A stretch of DNA of 64,000 nucleotides from contig NZ_BANU01000027.1 in NCBI RefSeq assembly GCF_000333035.1, positions 1 through 64,000 of the forward strand. Direction: 5' to 3'. The notes beneath the pieces are model-generated. The model saw only the letters and a list, made by a program, of their open reading frames with translations. It did not search any database and was not told the origin of the DNA. The DNA comes from Gordonia sihwensis NBRC 108236. Its GTDB lineage: Bacteria > Actinomycetota > Actinomycetes > Mycobacteriales > Mycobacteriaceae. Shown piece after piece: positions 27,214 through 39,760 of the stretch; position 1 is the first letter of the stretch, and every line of letters starts with the position of its first letter. Made by a program: the position numbers and the translations under genes.

Positions 27214-27879
27214 CTACCCGCCGGAGGCGCGCCGGAAGGGTTTCATGGCCATCGACTTCGGCAGCCACTCGTTGATCGGCCTGCGCAGGGTGATGAGCGC
27301 GGAGAGGACGAGCACCCCGCATTGCACCCACGCGAGCACTCGCAGCGACGCCGAGACCTCCGGATAGTGGAACAGCAGATCCGCACCGACGACGGTGAAC
27401 AGGACCGTCACGGTGATCACCGAGAGATAGATGCTGCGCAGATTGCGGCTGTGCGCCCGCGCGGTACCGACAAGCAGCGGATATCCCAGTGCCGTGAACA
27501 GCGGGATGCCCACGAGCAGCGCGGGCGTCCAGAACGACGCCATCGAGGCCGCCTTCTCTCCCGGATCCACCCCCGGGACGTTCTGCAGACCTGGCTGCAG
27601 ACGCTCGGCCATCAACCCCTCGAGCCAGGAGAGATTGGCGAATCCGTACACGACCCACGCCAGGCACGCCACCGCGGCGATCGCCCAGACCACGCGCGCG
27701 TCACGGACGAGCGCGACCGGCGGCGGGCCGGGGTCGACGGGACGCGCCGGATACCTGCCGCTGAGATCGCTGTCCTTCGACCGCCGCGCGATCTCGGCGA
27801 GGTCCTCGGCGTCGAGTTCGGCCTGCGTCGGAATCCGATCGCGGTCGGCGTCGTCGTCGAACGGTCCGGGAGTGGTCAT
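27214..27879 (-). CDS. four-TM membrane protein with acidic N-terminus
   Basis: 221 aa. A polar, Asp/Glu-rich N-terminus (1-58, Pro-rich at 47-53) precedes TM segments at about 64-82, 112-135, 145-170 and 176-198, then a basic tail (KPFRRASGG). No motif points to a function. Monocistronic, between ohr and the secreted propeller protein. Confidence 0.7.
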   Translation of the reverse strand: MTTPGPFDDDADRDRIPTQAELDAEDLAEIARRSKDSDLSGRYPARPVDPGPPPVALVRDARVVWAIAAVACLAWVVYGFANLSWLEGLMAERLQPGLQNVPGVDPGEKAASMASFWTPALLVGIPLFTALGYPLLVGTARAHSRNLRSIYLSVITVTVLFTVVGADLLFHYPEVSASLRVLAWVQCGVLVLSALITLRRPINEWLPKSMAMKPFRRASGG

Positions 27880-27947
27880 GTCATTGATGATGGCACGACG
27901 CGCACGCCGGTCCGGTGGGCACTAGCCGGAGATCTTCAGCATCCGGG

Positions 27948-29309
27948 TCACGGTGCTCCGCCCGGCGCGATCATGCCGGTGAGCTGCATCGGCTCGTCGA
28001 TCGGCGCGGTCCCCACGCGCCGCGTCGCCACCCGTCGACCGGTCTGGAAGTCGACAGCGACGTAGTCGACCGGTCCCGACTGCTGCGGTCCCGGCACGTA
28101 CGGGCCGTAGGCGAGACCGTGAATCAGACCGTCCGCCCGGGACAGCCGCGGCAGCGTGGCCATTCGGTCGGTGGTGTTCTCCCATACTCTCGTGCACGCC
28201 CCGTCGCGGACGTCGATGCGCGTCATACCGCCGCGGAAGGGAGCGAACGCCGGATCGCTCGGCCCACCGCTCACCGCCATCGGCGGGTACTGGAATCCGT
28301 ACGTGCTGGGGATCACCAGGCTGTCGCCCCACGCCATCGGGGAGTTCTCGGTCCCCTGGTTCGGTGATGCGAAGGCCCGCGTCCGGCATACCTGCGAACC
28401 GTCGTCGGAGCGGTAGACGATCAGGTTCGGCACCGCGGCGTTGTCGACGATCGCGACCCAGCCGTCGCCGCCGGGACCGAAGTAGGTCGGCGTGGTGCCC
28501 GATCCCCAGGTCAGCTGTCCCGGCCGGCGGGCGGCACCGCGATCGTAGGCGCGCCGCCACACCGTCCGCGGCACGCCGTCGGCGTCCGCGCGCATCTCGT
28601 AGAGTGCGTGCGTGGTCAGCACCGACGCACCGGAGCGACGGACGGTGAGCCCGTTGCCCAGTTCTTCGCCCTTCGGCAGGCGCGTGGCCCCGACCCGGCC
28701 GTCGGGCAGCACGGTGCCGATGACGCCCTCGGTGGTCGCGAACCAGGTGCGCCCCTGATAGTCGGGGGCCAACCCGGTCACGCCGTCGCCGCCGAGGTAT
28801 TTCGACACGTCGGTGCTCTCGTCGACGCGCAGCGCCCAGCCGGACCGCGTCCGGTGGTGACCGACCCGCAGGATCTTGCCCGAGCCGTCGGCCACCACCA
28901 CCCGGTTCCGGTCGTCGAGGAACCCGTACACCCCGCCGAGGAGCTTGCCCTTGGTCAGCGGCAGCCGCGCGACGACCTGGGCGGTCCGCGGATCGAACAT
29001 GGTCACCACCGGGGTGGCGAACTGCGGCGGGGTACCCGCGACGTAGGCCGTGCACAACGAGACCGGGAAGCCGTCCGAGCCCACGAAAGTCGCGGCGCAC
29101 ACACCGCCGGGAACGCTCGACGCCGCGACATGCCCGGTCTTGCCCGGCCCGCGCAGGACGGTGCTGTCGGTCGATTCGGGATCACCGTGCATCAGCGAAG
29201 TGGAGGCCGGGCCGACGCCGGGAACGGCCGGGCTCGCCACGGCAGTCGTCGTCGACACCGTGACGAGACCGATGACCGCCGCCGACAGGGCGATCAGGAA
29301 GCGCTTCAT
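27948..29309 (-). CDS. secreted beta-propeller-like protein
   Basis: 453 aa. Signal peptide MKRFLIALSAAVIGLVTVST with cleavage near AVASPAVPG. The mature part repeats beta-rich blocks (TYVG/GVYGFLDDRNRVVVADGSGKI, GVTGLAPDYQGRTWFAT, GWVAIVDNAAVPNLIVYR), as in YncE/PQQ-type propellers. Several cysteines (GVCAATF, SLCTAY, QVCRT, ACTRVW) could form disulfides outside the cell. The start at 29307-29309 is chosen because it opens the signal peptide; an ATG 9 nt upstream (29318) is equally possible. Role unknown. Confidence 0.7.
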   Translation of the reverse strand: MKRFLIALSAAVIGLVTVSTTTAVASPAVPGVGPASTSLMHGDPESTDSTVLRGPGKTGHVAASSVPGGVCAATFVGSDGFPVSLCTAYVAGTPPQFATPVVTMFDPRTAQVVARLPLTKGKLLGGVYGFLDDRNRVVVADGSGKILRVGHHRTRSGWALRVDESTDVSKYLGGDGVTGLAPDYQGRTWFATTEGVIGTVLPDGRVGATRLPKGEELGNGLTVRRSGASVLTTHALYEMRADADGVPRTVWRRAYDRGAARRPGQLTWGSGTTPTYFGPGGDGWVAIVDNAAVPNLIVYRSDDGSQVCRTRAFASPNQGTENSPMAWGDSLVIPSTYGFQYPPMAVSGGPSDPAFAPFRGGMTRIDVRDGACTRVWENTTDRMATLPRLSRADGLIHGLAYGPYVPGPQQSGPVDYVAVDFQTGRRVATRRVGTAPIDEPMQLTGMIAPGGAP

Positions 29310-29378
29310 GTCAGTCATGACCAGTAGTCGATCACATGATCGCCGATCACGGGCGACCACTTGCACACGACCGACTGG

Positions 29379-30677
29379 TCAGCTGTTCAACTCACTGAGG
29401 ATGAAACTCGTCGCCGGCAGCATCTTGGCCAGCATCGGCAGTGCGTGATTCACGACCAGCCCGGGGAAGATCGGCGGCGTGAAATCGTTGTCGAGCCGCA
29501 CGTCCGCCCCCTGGGCCTTCCAGTCGCGGTACAGCTGCACCACCTGTCCGTGCGGGATGACGTCGTCACTGACCCCGGTGGAGATCAGCACCGGTGCGTT
29601 CGGCTTGAGGCGGCCGATCCGCTGGTCGTCGAGCATCTTCTGGACGCGGGGGTACTTCTTGATGACCGCGCTCAGCGACTTCCCGTTGCGAGTCCACTGG
29701 TCGGTGCGCTGGAATCCGTGCGTGAGACCGGTGTCGGCGATGCATTGCGTCGCGACGTCTTTCAGGGCGCGGCGCCCGGTCGCGCTGGTCTCCTTCTTCA
29801 GGATCGGGTCGAGCGCCGGATACCGCGCCACGAGTCCGTTGATGGCGTAGCCGATCGCGCCCGAGATGAAGGTGCCGTCGATCTGGCCGATCACCTTGGA
29901 CAGATCCGCGGGAGGCGCACCGGCGTAGGTGGCCTTCACGTTGAGGTCGGAGGCGTAGGTGGACGCCAGCTCGGCTGCCGACGCGGTCGCACCGCCGCCC
30001 TGGGAGTAGCCGGAGAAGGCGACAGGAGCGTCCTTGGGGGCCTTGGCCACCTTGAGTGCGGCGCGGGCGGCGTCGAGCACGGCCCGACCGGACTCGAGAC
30101 GGTTCACGTACGTGTGGATGCCGGGCGTGCCCATGCCGACGTAGTCGGTGAGCACCACCCGCACGCCGTTGAGCAGGAAGAGGTTCATCTCGAGCCCGGA
30201 GTAGTTGACGCCGAGACTCGGCTTGGTCGGGTCGATGGACATCGGCAGCGAGAGCATCTTCGACCCCGCGCACTGGTCGCCTTGTCCGACGGTGCCGGGC
30301 GCCAATACGACGGTGGGCCGCGGCCCCCTGCCGTGCCACGGCGCGGTCGGCTCGACCACTGCGCCGGTGACGGCCGTCGGCTTCCCGTCCTGCCGCGTGG
30401 TCGTGTACATGATGCGGGTCGCGGTCCCCGGCCATTGGTTGCGAACGCCCGGGATCTGCAGCAGGAGCTGCGTGGGCTGGGTGCGAACCACCGATCCCGG
30501 GGCCTCCGACAACCGAGCGGGAGGGCGATAGAAGTCGCCGACGGCACCCGCGTCGCCGGTGCCGGCGACGAGCCCGGAGGCCGCGACCGCACCGACGACG
30601 GCGATCGAACCGGTGCGCCTGACGACGCTGGAAACGGATGAACTTCTGGACGAGACGAATCCCCGAATTTTTCTCAC
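29379..30677 (-). CDS. secretory lipase (LIP family, alpha/beta hydrolase)
   Basis: 432 aa. A Ser/Arg-rich N-terminus and signal sequence (about 22-45, GSIAVVGAVAASGLVAG) are followed by the secretory-lipase domain (PF03583 type): VVLAPGTVGQGDQCA, the elbow FSGYSQGG (nucleophile Ser), and VLISTGVSDDVIPHGQV with the catalytic Asp and, later, His (LVVNHALP). Expected to hydrolyse acylglycerols or esters outside the cell. The GTG start has TAGATT 6 nt upstream (leaderless) and a palindrome behind it. Confidence 0.88.
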   Translation of the reverse strand: MRKIRGFVSSRSSSVSSVVRRTGSIAVVGAVAASGLVAGTGDAGAVGDFYRPPARLSEAPGSVVRTQPTQLLLQIPGVRNQWPGTATRIMYTTTRQDGKPTAVTGAVVEPTAPWHGRGPRPTVVLAPGTVGQGDQCAGSKMLSLPMSIDPTKPSLGVNYSGLEMNLFLLNGVRVVLTDYVGMGTPGIHTYVNRLESGRAVLDAARAALKVAKAPKDAPVAFSGYSQGGGATASAAELASTYASDLNVKATYAGAPPADLSKVIGQIDGTFISGAIGYAINGLVARYPALDPILKKETSATGRRALKDVATQCIADTGLTHGFQRTDQWTRNGKSLSAVIKKYPRVQKMLDDQRIGRLKPNAPVLISTGVSDDVIPHGQVVQLYRDWKAQGADVRLDNDFTPPIFPGLVVNHALPMLAKMLPATSFILSELNS

Positions 30678-30683
30678 GAGAGT

Positions 30684-30712
30684 AATCTACGCCATAAGTT
30701 ACCGCTTGGTAA
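30684..30712 (-). promoter_or_regulatory. leaderless promoter and candidate operator of the secretory lipase
   Basis: Minus strand: -10 TAGATT (30684-30689), then 6 nt to GTG. An inverted repeat TTACC-N4-GGTAA (30699-30712) occupies the spacer/-35 zone, where a bound regulator would block polymerase. Confidence 0.5.
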
Positions 30713-30771
30713 GTCCCGATTTCGACGTTCGCCGCCGACGAGCGAACCCGCCCGCCGCCAGGCGCGCGTCG

Positions 30772-33075
<2,304 letters not shown>

Positions 33076-33200
33076 GTCGTGCAACCTTCCTTATCTGTAC
33101 AGCTGTCTCGTCTACATGAGCTTCTGCAGCTTCTGCGGGAATCGCGCGGGGTTCACCTTACCCGCCGGACCTGGCGCGGCACATTTCGCGGAGGCCACCG

Positions 33201-33206
33201 TAGGAT
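33201..33206 (+). promoter_or_regulatory. -10 box of a (near-)leaderless promoter, PIG-V-like gene
   Basis: TAGGAT, 8 nt, ATG 33215. CACCTCCG between them has no ribosome-site purines. Confidence 0.5.
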
Positions 33207-33214
33207 CACCTCCG

Positions 33215-34402
33215 ATGACTACCGTGCGCCCGATGTCCACCATGCGACGCTTCGGCATCACCCACGAGTTCGCCCTTCGATGCGTCGGGGTGTACCTGAC
33301 GATTCGCGTCGTCGGCATCGTGATCCTCACCGTCTTCGCCGGACTCCACCACACCGGTCTCACCGCGCTGCTGTCCATGTGGGACGGCGAGTGGATGCTC
33401 GGCATCGCCCAGCACGGCTACGGCGGAATCCCCCTGTGGTTCACCGACGGAAACGGCGTCCACACGGAGTTCACCGCGTACGCATTCTTCCCCGGTTATC
33501 CGATGACGGTGCGGACCGTCGCCCTGGTCCCCGGCCTGTCGCCGTTCGCCGCGGCCATGATCGTCAACGTGGTCGCGGGATGCCTCGCCGCGGTGGCGGT
33601 GGGTCGTATCGGAGTGATCTGCTCCGGGCGGATCCGTTCCTCGGTTCGGTCGACGCCCGACCAAGCCTCGACGGCCGGACTGGTCCTGGTGGGCCTCTTC
33701 GCCGCCACGCCCATGTCGGTGGTGCTGAACATGGCCTACACCGAGGCGGTGTTCTGCGCACTCGCGGGCTGGGCGCTCGTCGGAGTCCTGGAGCGGCAGT
33801 GGCTGCTCGCCGGACTCTGCGCCCTCGGTGCCGGACTCGTCCGGCCGACCGGCGTCGCGGTGATCGCCGCCGTGATGCTCGCAGCGATCGTGGCCCGGCG
33901 CGACGGCCCTCGTGCGTGGGCCGCCGTGATTCTCGCGCCGCTCGGTTACCTCGGCTACCTGGCAGTGGTGTGGGCGCAGACCGGCTCGGCGACGGGCTGG
34001 TTTCAGATCCAGACGACGGGGTGGAACACCACATTCGACGGCGGCGCGGCCACCTGGCGATTCCTCACCCAGACGCTCGGCAGCGGATCGGACTTCTCAG
34101 CGATCGCAACGGCCCTGTTGATCATCTCGGTGCTCGTGTTGTTCGGTTGGTCGGTCGCCGACCGCGTGCCGTGGCCGGTGCTCGTCTACGCGGCGGCCGT
34201 GCTGGCGTCGATCCTGCTGTCGGACGGCCTGATGATGAGCCGTGCGCGACTGCTCCTGCCCGCGTTCGTCCTGCTGATCCCGGTGGCCGTGCGGATCGCA
34301 CGACGGCCGCGGACCGAGATCATCGCCTTCCTCGCCGTCGCCGCCCTGTTCTCCGGCTGGTTCGGTGCCCGCATGCTCACGGTCTTCCAGTACGCCATCT
34401 GA
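33215..34402 (+). CDS. PIG-V-like GT-C membrane mannosyltransferase
   Basis: 395 aa, about 9-10 transmembrane segments. The first extracytoplasmic loop has MWDGEWMLGIAQHGYGG followed by YAFFPGYPMTV, the WDGxxY.../FFPxYP pattern of the PIG-V/GT-C superfamily, and NMAYTEAVF matches the conserved AYTE motif. Such bacterial proteins probably move mannose from polyprenyl-phosphate to lipid or wall glycans outside the membrane. Convergent with the solute-binding gene, 13 nt between stops. Confidence 0.78.
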   Translation: MTTVRPMSTMRRFGITHEFALRCVGVYLTIRVVGIVILTVFAGLHHTGLTALLSMWDGEWMLGIAQHGYGGIPLWFTDGNGVHTEFTAYAFFPGYPMTVRTVALVPGLSPFAAAMIVNVVAGCLAAVAVGRIGVICSGRIRSSVRSTPDQASTAGLVLVGLFAATPMSVVLNMAYTEAVFCALAGWALVGVLERQWLLAGLCALGAGLVRPTGVAVIAAVMLAAIVARRDGPRAWAAVILAPLGYLGYLAVVWAQTGSATGWFQIQTTGWNTTFDGGAATWRFLTQTLGSGSDFSAIATALLIISVLVLFGWSVADRVPWPVLVYAAAVLASILLSDGLMMSRARLLLPAFVLLIPVAVRIARRPRTEIIAFLAVAALFSGWFGARMLTVFQYAI

Positions 34403-34415
34403 CGACGGCGCGCGG

Positions 34416-35585
34416 CTATCCCTTGATCTGAAGCCACGCCTTCGACCAACCGTCGTAGCCGACGCACTCGACGTTCTTGCGACCGTCGACGCAGTCGCGC
34501 ATCGGCGTGGTCCAGTACCAGATGTGCGAGGCGTACTCGGGGTCCGCGGAGTGGTACACCGCGCAGTGCGTCCGGTCCCGCATCAGTTCGCACGCCTTCG
34601 CGTTCGCGGGTGACTCGCCGAAGTACTCCGCGACGCGCGCGTTGACCCGCGCGCTCACGATGTAGTCGACCCAGCGGTACGCGCAGTTCGGATGCTCGGC
34701 CCGGGAACTGATCATCCACGAGTCCGACCACCCCGTCGATCCCTCATCGGGCAGCACCGTCGCCACCGGAGCACCGCCGTCGCGGGCGAGGTTGGCCGCC
34801 ATCTGCCACGTGGAACCGATCACGCTCCAGCCCGCGCTGAACGCCTGCACCTCGCGGACGATGTCGTTCCAGTACTCGCCGACCGCTCTGCGCTGCTCCT
34901 CGAGCAGCGCGACGGCCGCGTCGAACTGCCTCCGGTCGAGCGCGTAGGGATTCGTGATGCCGAGATCGGGCCGGTGCCGCATCAGATACAGCGCGGCGTC
35001 GGCGATGTAGATCGGCGAATCGTAAGCGGTCACCCGGCCCGCATAGCGCGGCGCGTCCTCGAACACGGCCCGCCAGGACGTGGGCGCGGGTCGCACGACG
35101 TCGGTGCGATACATCAGGAGATTGGCACCCCAGCCGTGCGGCACACCGTAGGTGATCCCGTTCTTCGCATTCCACGGCTTGCCCTTCAAGAAGGGATAGA
35201 TGTCGGAGTACGAGGGGACCAGCGCGGTGTTGATCGGCTGTACGTCACCGGCGTCGATCAACCGCAGCGACGCGTCGCCCGATGCCGAGACCACGTCGAA
35301 CTGACCGGTCCGCATCAAGGACACCGCTTCGTCGGAGGTGCCGAAGGTCTTGACCTCCACCTGGCAGCCGGTCAGGTCCCGGAACGGCTGCACCCAGTTC
35401 ACGGACCGGTTGTTGCTCCCGTCCTCGGCGTAGCCCGGCCATGCCAGGACGTTCAGCACGCGCTCTGCCGGACCGAGGACCGATCGCATGGGCACCGGGC
35501 CGGGACCGGCGGTGCCGCAAGCGGCCACGAGGGCGGTCGCCGCGACGAGGATCGTCGCGGCGGCCAGCCTGCCGATCGTGGCCAC
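34416..35585 (-). CDS. spermidine/putrescine-type solute-binding lipoprotein
   Basis: 389 aa. Lipoprotein signal with lipobox LVAAC (acylated Cys23). The mature part follows the PotD/PotF fold: LNVLAWPGYAED near the start, FDVVSASGDASLRLI, YGVPHGWGANLLMYRTDVV, and a WSDSWMIS hinge. Expected to bind a small cationic solute for an ABC importer, but no permease or ATPase gene adjoins it, so it is an orphan. Cys-rich C-terminus (KACELMRDRTHC, MRDC, VEC) may form disulfides. GTG start. Confidence 0.82.
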   Translation of the reverse strand: MATIGRLAAATILVAATALVAACGTAGPGPVPMRSVLGPAERVLNVLAWPGYAEDGSNNRSVNWVQPFRDLTGCQVEVKTFGTSDEAVSLMRTGQFDVVSASGDASLRLIDAGDVQPINTALVPSYSDIYPFLKGKPWNAKNGITYGVPHGWGANLLMYRTDVVRPAPTSWRAVFEDAPRYAGRVTAYDSPIYIADAALYLMRHRPDLGITNPYALDRRQFDAAVALLEEQRRAVGEYWNDIVREVQAFSAGWSVIGSTWQMAANLARDGGAPVATVLPDEGSTGWSDSWMISSRAEHPNCAYRWVDYIVSARVNARVAEYFGESPANAKACELMRDRTHCAVYHSADPEYASHIWYWTTPMRDCVDGRKNVECVGYDGWSKAWLQIKG

Positions 35586-35808
35586 GCCTCTCCTTGCCGG
35601 CCGCCGTGGGCGGCCTCCACAGCCCGTTGTACTCCACCCGGGCCCGTCGCGGTCCGCGACCGAATCACCGGTGTGCTTCTGATGTCAATCGGCCGGAAAC
35701 GAGGTCGCTGACCACCGCATATCCGGCGTAGCCTGAACGGGCCGCGGTCGCGCTTGCATCGCCGGCCGCGCACGCGATCCACACTTCACAGATCTGGAGC
35801 CCGCACGC

Positions 35809-37326
35809 ATGCCCTCGGTCCCGCCGCCCACCGGCACCGCACCCGCGGCCGATCGGAAGACATGGTTCGGGCTGGCGGTTCTGATGCTTCCGGTGCTGCT
35901 GGTCTCGATGGACTTCTCAGTGCTGTACCTGGCGATGCCGACGATCACCGCGGCGCTCGACCCGTCGGCCACACAGCAGTTGTGGATCCTCGACATCTAC
36001 GGGTTCCTGATCGCCGGGCTGCTCATCACGATGGGCAACCTCGGCGATCGGATCGGGCGACGGCGGATTCTGCTGTGCGGCGCGGGTGTCTTCGGCGGTG
36101 CGTCGGTGCTCGCCGCGTTCTCGCCCGGTGCCGGGGCTTTGATCGCGGCCCGCGCGTTGATGGGCGTGGGAGGTGCGACGCTGATGCCCGCGAGCCTCGC
36201 GCTGATCGCCAACATGTTCAAGCGCAGTCACGAACGCGCCCGCGCCATCGGGGTGTGGACCTCGGCCTTCGCCGGCGGTGCCGCCATCGGCCCGGTTCTC
36301 GGAGGCCTTCTGCTGCACCACTATTGGTGGGGAGTGGTGTTCCTGATCAACGTGCCGGTGCTCGCGGTGCTCTTCGCGGCGGGGCCGTTCGTCCTCCCCG
36401 AGTACCGATCGGCCCGCACCGGTCGGTTCGACGTCGTCGGTGTCGCGCTGTCACTGCTCGGCATCCTCCCCGCCGTCTACGCGGTCAAGGCGCTCGCGAC
36501 CGAGGGGGTCTCGCCGCTTGCGGCGACGGCGGGTCTGGTCGGCATCGCGATGTTCGCAGTATTCCTCCGCCACGAGGCGCGCACGCGCGATCCCCTGCTG
36601 GACTTGAACCTGTTCCGCAACCCCACGGTGAGCGTGTGCCTCGCCATCGCGCTGGTGGGAATGATGGCCGAGGGCGGCGTCGCCTATCTCTCGAACGTCT
36701 ATCTCCAGTCGGTGCTGGGCCACGACGTTCTGGCCGCGGCGCTCGCCGGACTCCCGATGGCGGTGACGATCGCCGTCTTCTCCGTCGTCGCCGATCGCAT
36801 CGCCCGACTGGTCGGAAAGCGGTACGCCCTGGCCGGCTCGCTGGTGGTCGCCGCGACGGCGAATCTCGGATTCATCGCACTGGGCACCACGTCGTCGCTG
36901 TTGGTGTACATGGCCCTGAGCGCTCTCGCCGGAATCGGATACGGTGTGCAGTTCTCGCTGGTGACCGACGTGGTGGTCGGCGCCGTGCCGCCGGAGCAGT
37001 CCGGTGCCGCGTCGGGCATCTCGGAGACCTGTTTCGAACTGGGAACCGCCCTCGGCCTGGCTCTCTTCGGCTCGCTGGCCACCGCGGTCTTCCTGTCCCG
37101 CGGCGGCGACAGCGGGGTGACGGGATCGCTCGGTGAGACCCTCGTCCGCGCCGACGCCATGAGCACCGGCGGAGACGCCCTGGCAACGGCCGCGCGAGAG
37201 GCCTTCGTCGACGGACTGCACGCGACCACACTGGTGAGCGGACTGCTGCTCGCGGTGTTGAGCATCGTCACCGTCCTCGCGATGCGCCGCAGCGAGCACC
37301 GCGCCGAAGCAGTCGTCGAGGTGTGA
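35809..37326 (+). CDS. MFS multidrug transporter, DHA2 (14-TM) family
   Basis: 505 aa. Fourteen predicted helices. Motif A GNLGDRIGRRRIL (about 76-88), early SMDFSVLYLAMP of the DHA2 type, and motif C-like GPVLGGLLL. Proton-driven drug export at the inner membrane is likely; substrate unknown. No regulator adjoins it. The 223-nt upstream region shared with the lipoprotein gene holds TAGCCT at about 35729 as a possible -10. Confidence 0.88.
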   Translation: MPSVPPPTGTAPAADRKTWFGLAVLMLPVLLVSMDFSVLYLAMPTITAALDPSATQQLWILDIYGFLIAGLLITMGNLGDRIGRRRILLCGAGVFGGASVLAAFSPGAGALIAARALMGVGGATLMPASLALIANMFKRSHERARAIGVWTSAFAGGAAIGPVLGGLLLHHYWWGVVFLINVPVLAVLFAAGPFVLPEYRSARTGRFDVVGVALSLLGILPAVYAVKALATEGVSPLAATAGLVGIAMFAVFLRHEARTRDPLLDLNLFRNPTVSVCLAIALVGMMAEGGVAYLSNVYLQSVLGHDVLAAALAGLPMAVTIAVFSVVADRIARLVGKRYALAGSLVVAATANLGFIALGTTSSLLVYMALSALAGIGYGVQFSLVTDVVVGAVPPEQSGAASGISETCFELGTALGLALFGSLATAVFLSRGGDSGVTGSLGETLVRADAMSTGGDALATAAREAFVDGLHATTLVSGLLLAVLSIVTVLAMRRSEHRAEAVVEV

Positions 37327-37335
37327 CGACGAAGA

Positions 37336-37400
37336 CGCGGGCCCCGACGTCCACAGTCGAGACCCGCGCCCTGCCGCAGGAATGCGCCTACTCGGCGCAT
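37336..37400. terminator. paired hairpins between convergent genes
   Basis: A GCGGG...CCCGC stem with an inner CGAC/GTCG pair lies at about 37337-37367, and a perfect ATGCGCC-TACTC-GGCGCAT hairpin at 37382-37400. They separate the MFS gene from the 56-aa ORF. Confidence 0.5.
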
Positions 37401-37411
37401 CCGTTCACGGA

Positions 37412-37582
37412 TCAGCGGTGCCAGAGAATCTCTTGCCCGAGAACCGCATTCACACCCATGGCGAATCCGTCCCACACCGGCAGCCAGACGCTGTTGTAGA
37501 AATCGGACTGTGCGAAGGCGACCCCGAGGTCGCCGATGATCGGCACCTCATGCCACTGCACGCTTCCGCTGCTGCTGCCCAT
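37412..37582 (-). CDS. 56-residue microprotein behind an iron box
   Basis: Begins MGSSSGSVQWHEVPIIGDLG and ends LGQEILWHR; rich in Trp (4) and hydrophobic residues, no cysteine, no signal peptide, one weakly hydrophobic stretch (VWLPVWDGFAMGVNAVL). GGAATGGAG precedes the ATG at 37580-37582, and an IdeR/DtxR-type site lies 32 nt further up. Not recognised. Corynebacteriales make short signal-less cell-wall channel peptides (PorA/PorH type), which is one possibility; an iron-stress regulator or small membrane protein is another. Confidence 0.6.
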   Translation of the reverse strand: MGSSSGSVQWHEVPIIGDLGVAFAQSDFYNSVWLPVWDGFAMGVNAVLGQEILWHR

Positions 37583-37613
37583 CTCGTCTCCATTCCTCTA
37601 AAGAATTTGTAAA

Positions 37614-37632
37614 CAAGGTGATCCTAACCTAA
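37614..37632 (-). promoter_or_regulatory. IdeR/DtxR iron box
   Basis: The minus strand reads TTAGGTTAGGATCACCTTG, 15 of 19 matches to TTAGGTTAGGCTAACCTAA with a perfect left half. TAGGAT inside the box can serve as -10, so Fe-loaded IdeR would occlude the promoter of the 56-aa ORF. It is 46 nt or more from the leuL -10, too far for simple repression of leuA. Confidence 0.75.
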
Positions 37633-37677
37633 CTTTTCGTGATGGCAACCGGCCCCGGCATCGCCGGACTCAAGTGC

Positions 37678-37683
37678 TATCGT
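37678..37683 (+). promoter_or_regulatory. -10 box of the leuL-leuA promoter
   Basis: TATCGT, 7 nt, then ATG of the leader peptide: a leaderless start. Confidence 0.6.
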
Positions 37684-37690
37684 TGATGTC

Positions 37691-37732
37691 ATGCAGCGTG
37701 CACTCCTCCTCGGTTGCCGCGGCGGGGTCTGA
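37691..37732 (+). CDS. leuL: leuA leader peptide
   Basis: ATG CAG CGT GCA CTC CTC CTC GGT... TGA: 13 aa, MQRALLLGCRGGV, with three consecutive CTC leucine codons. It lies 78 nt upstream of leuA, in the position of the attenuator peptides of actinobacterial leuA genes. Ribosome stalling at the Leu codons when leucyl-tRNA is scarce would switch the downstream hairpins. Confidence 0.8.
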   Translation: MQRALLLGCRGGV

Positions 37733-37735
37733 TCC

Positions 37736-37789
37736 GACCGGCCCTCCGTCGCGGGGCCTCTTCACGCGCCGGTCAAAACCCCTTCTTTT
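37736..37789 (+). promoter_or_regulatory. leuA attenuator hairpin region
   Basis: GACCGGC (37736-37742) can pair with GCCGGTC (37768-37774), and GGGG (37752-37755) with CCCC (37779-37782) followed by TTCTTTT. These exclude each other in part, as expected for antiterminator and terminator forms. The exact fold needs computation. Confidence 0.5.
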
Positions 37790-37803
37790 GATCAGGAGAT
37801 TGA

Positions 37804-39657
<1,854 letters not shown>

Positions 39658-39694
39658 CGCGCCCGCGTCGCAGCCGAACCGAGCACTGAACCCC

Positions 39695-39742
39695 GAACGC
39701 ACCGAACCCCGCGAGCCGAAGCTCGCGGGGTTCGGTGCGTTC
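39695..39742. terminator. bidirectional terminator between leuA and the Ig-repeat gene
   Basis: Perfect 21-bp inverted repeat: arms 39695-39715 and 39722-39742 (GAACGCACCGAACCCCGCGA...), loop CCGAAG. Confidence 0.85.
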
Positions 39743-39760
39743 ACGCCCGGTGCCCGGCTG

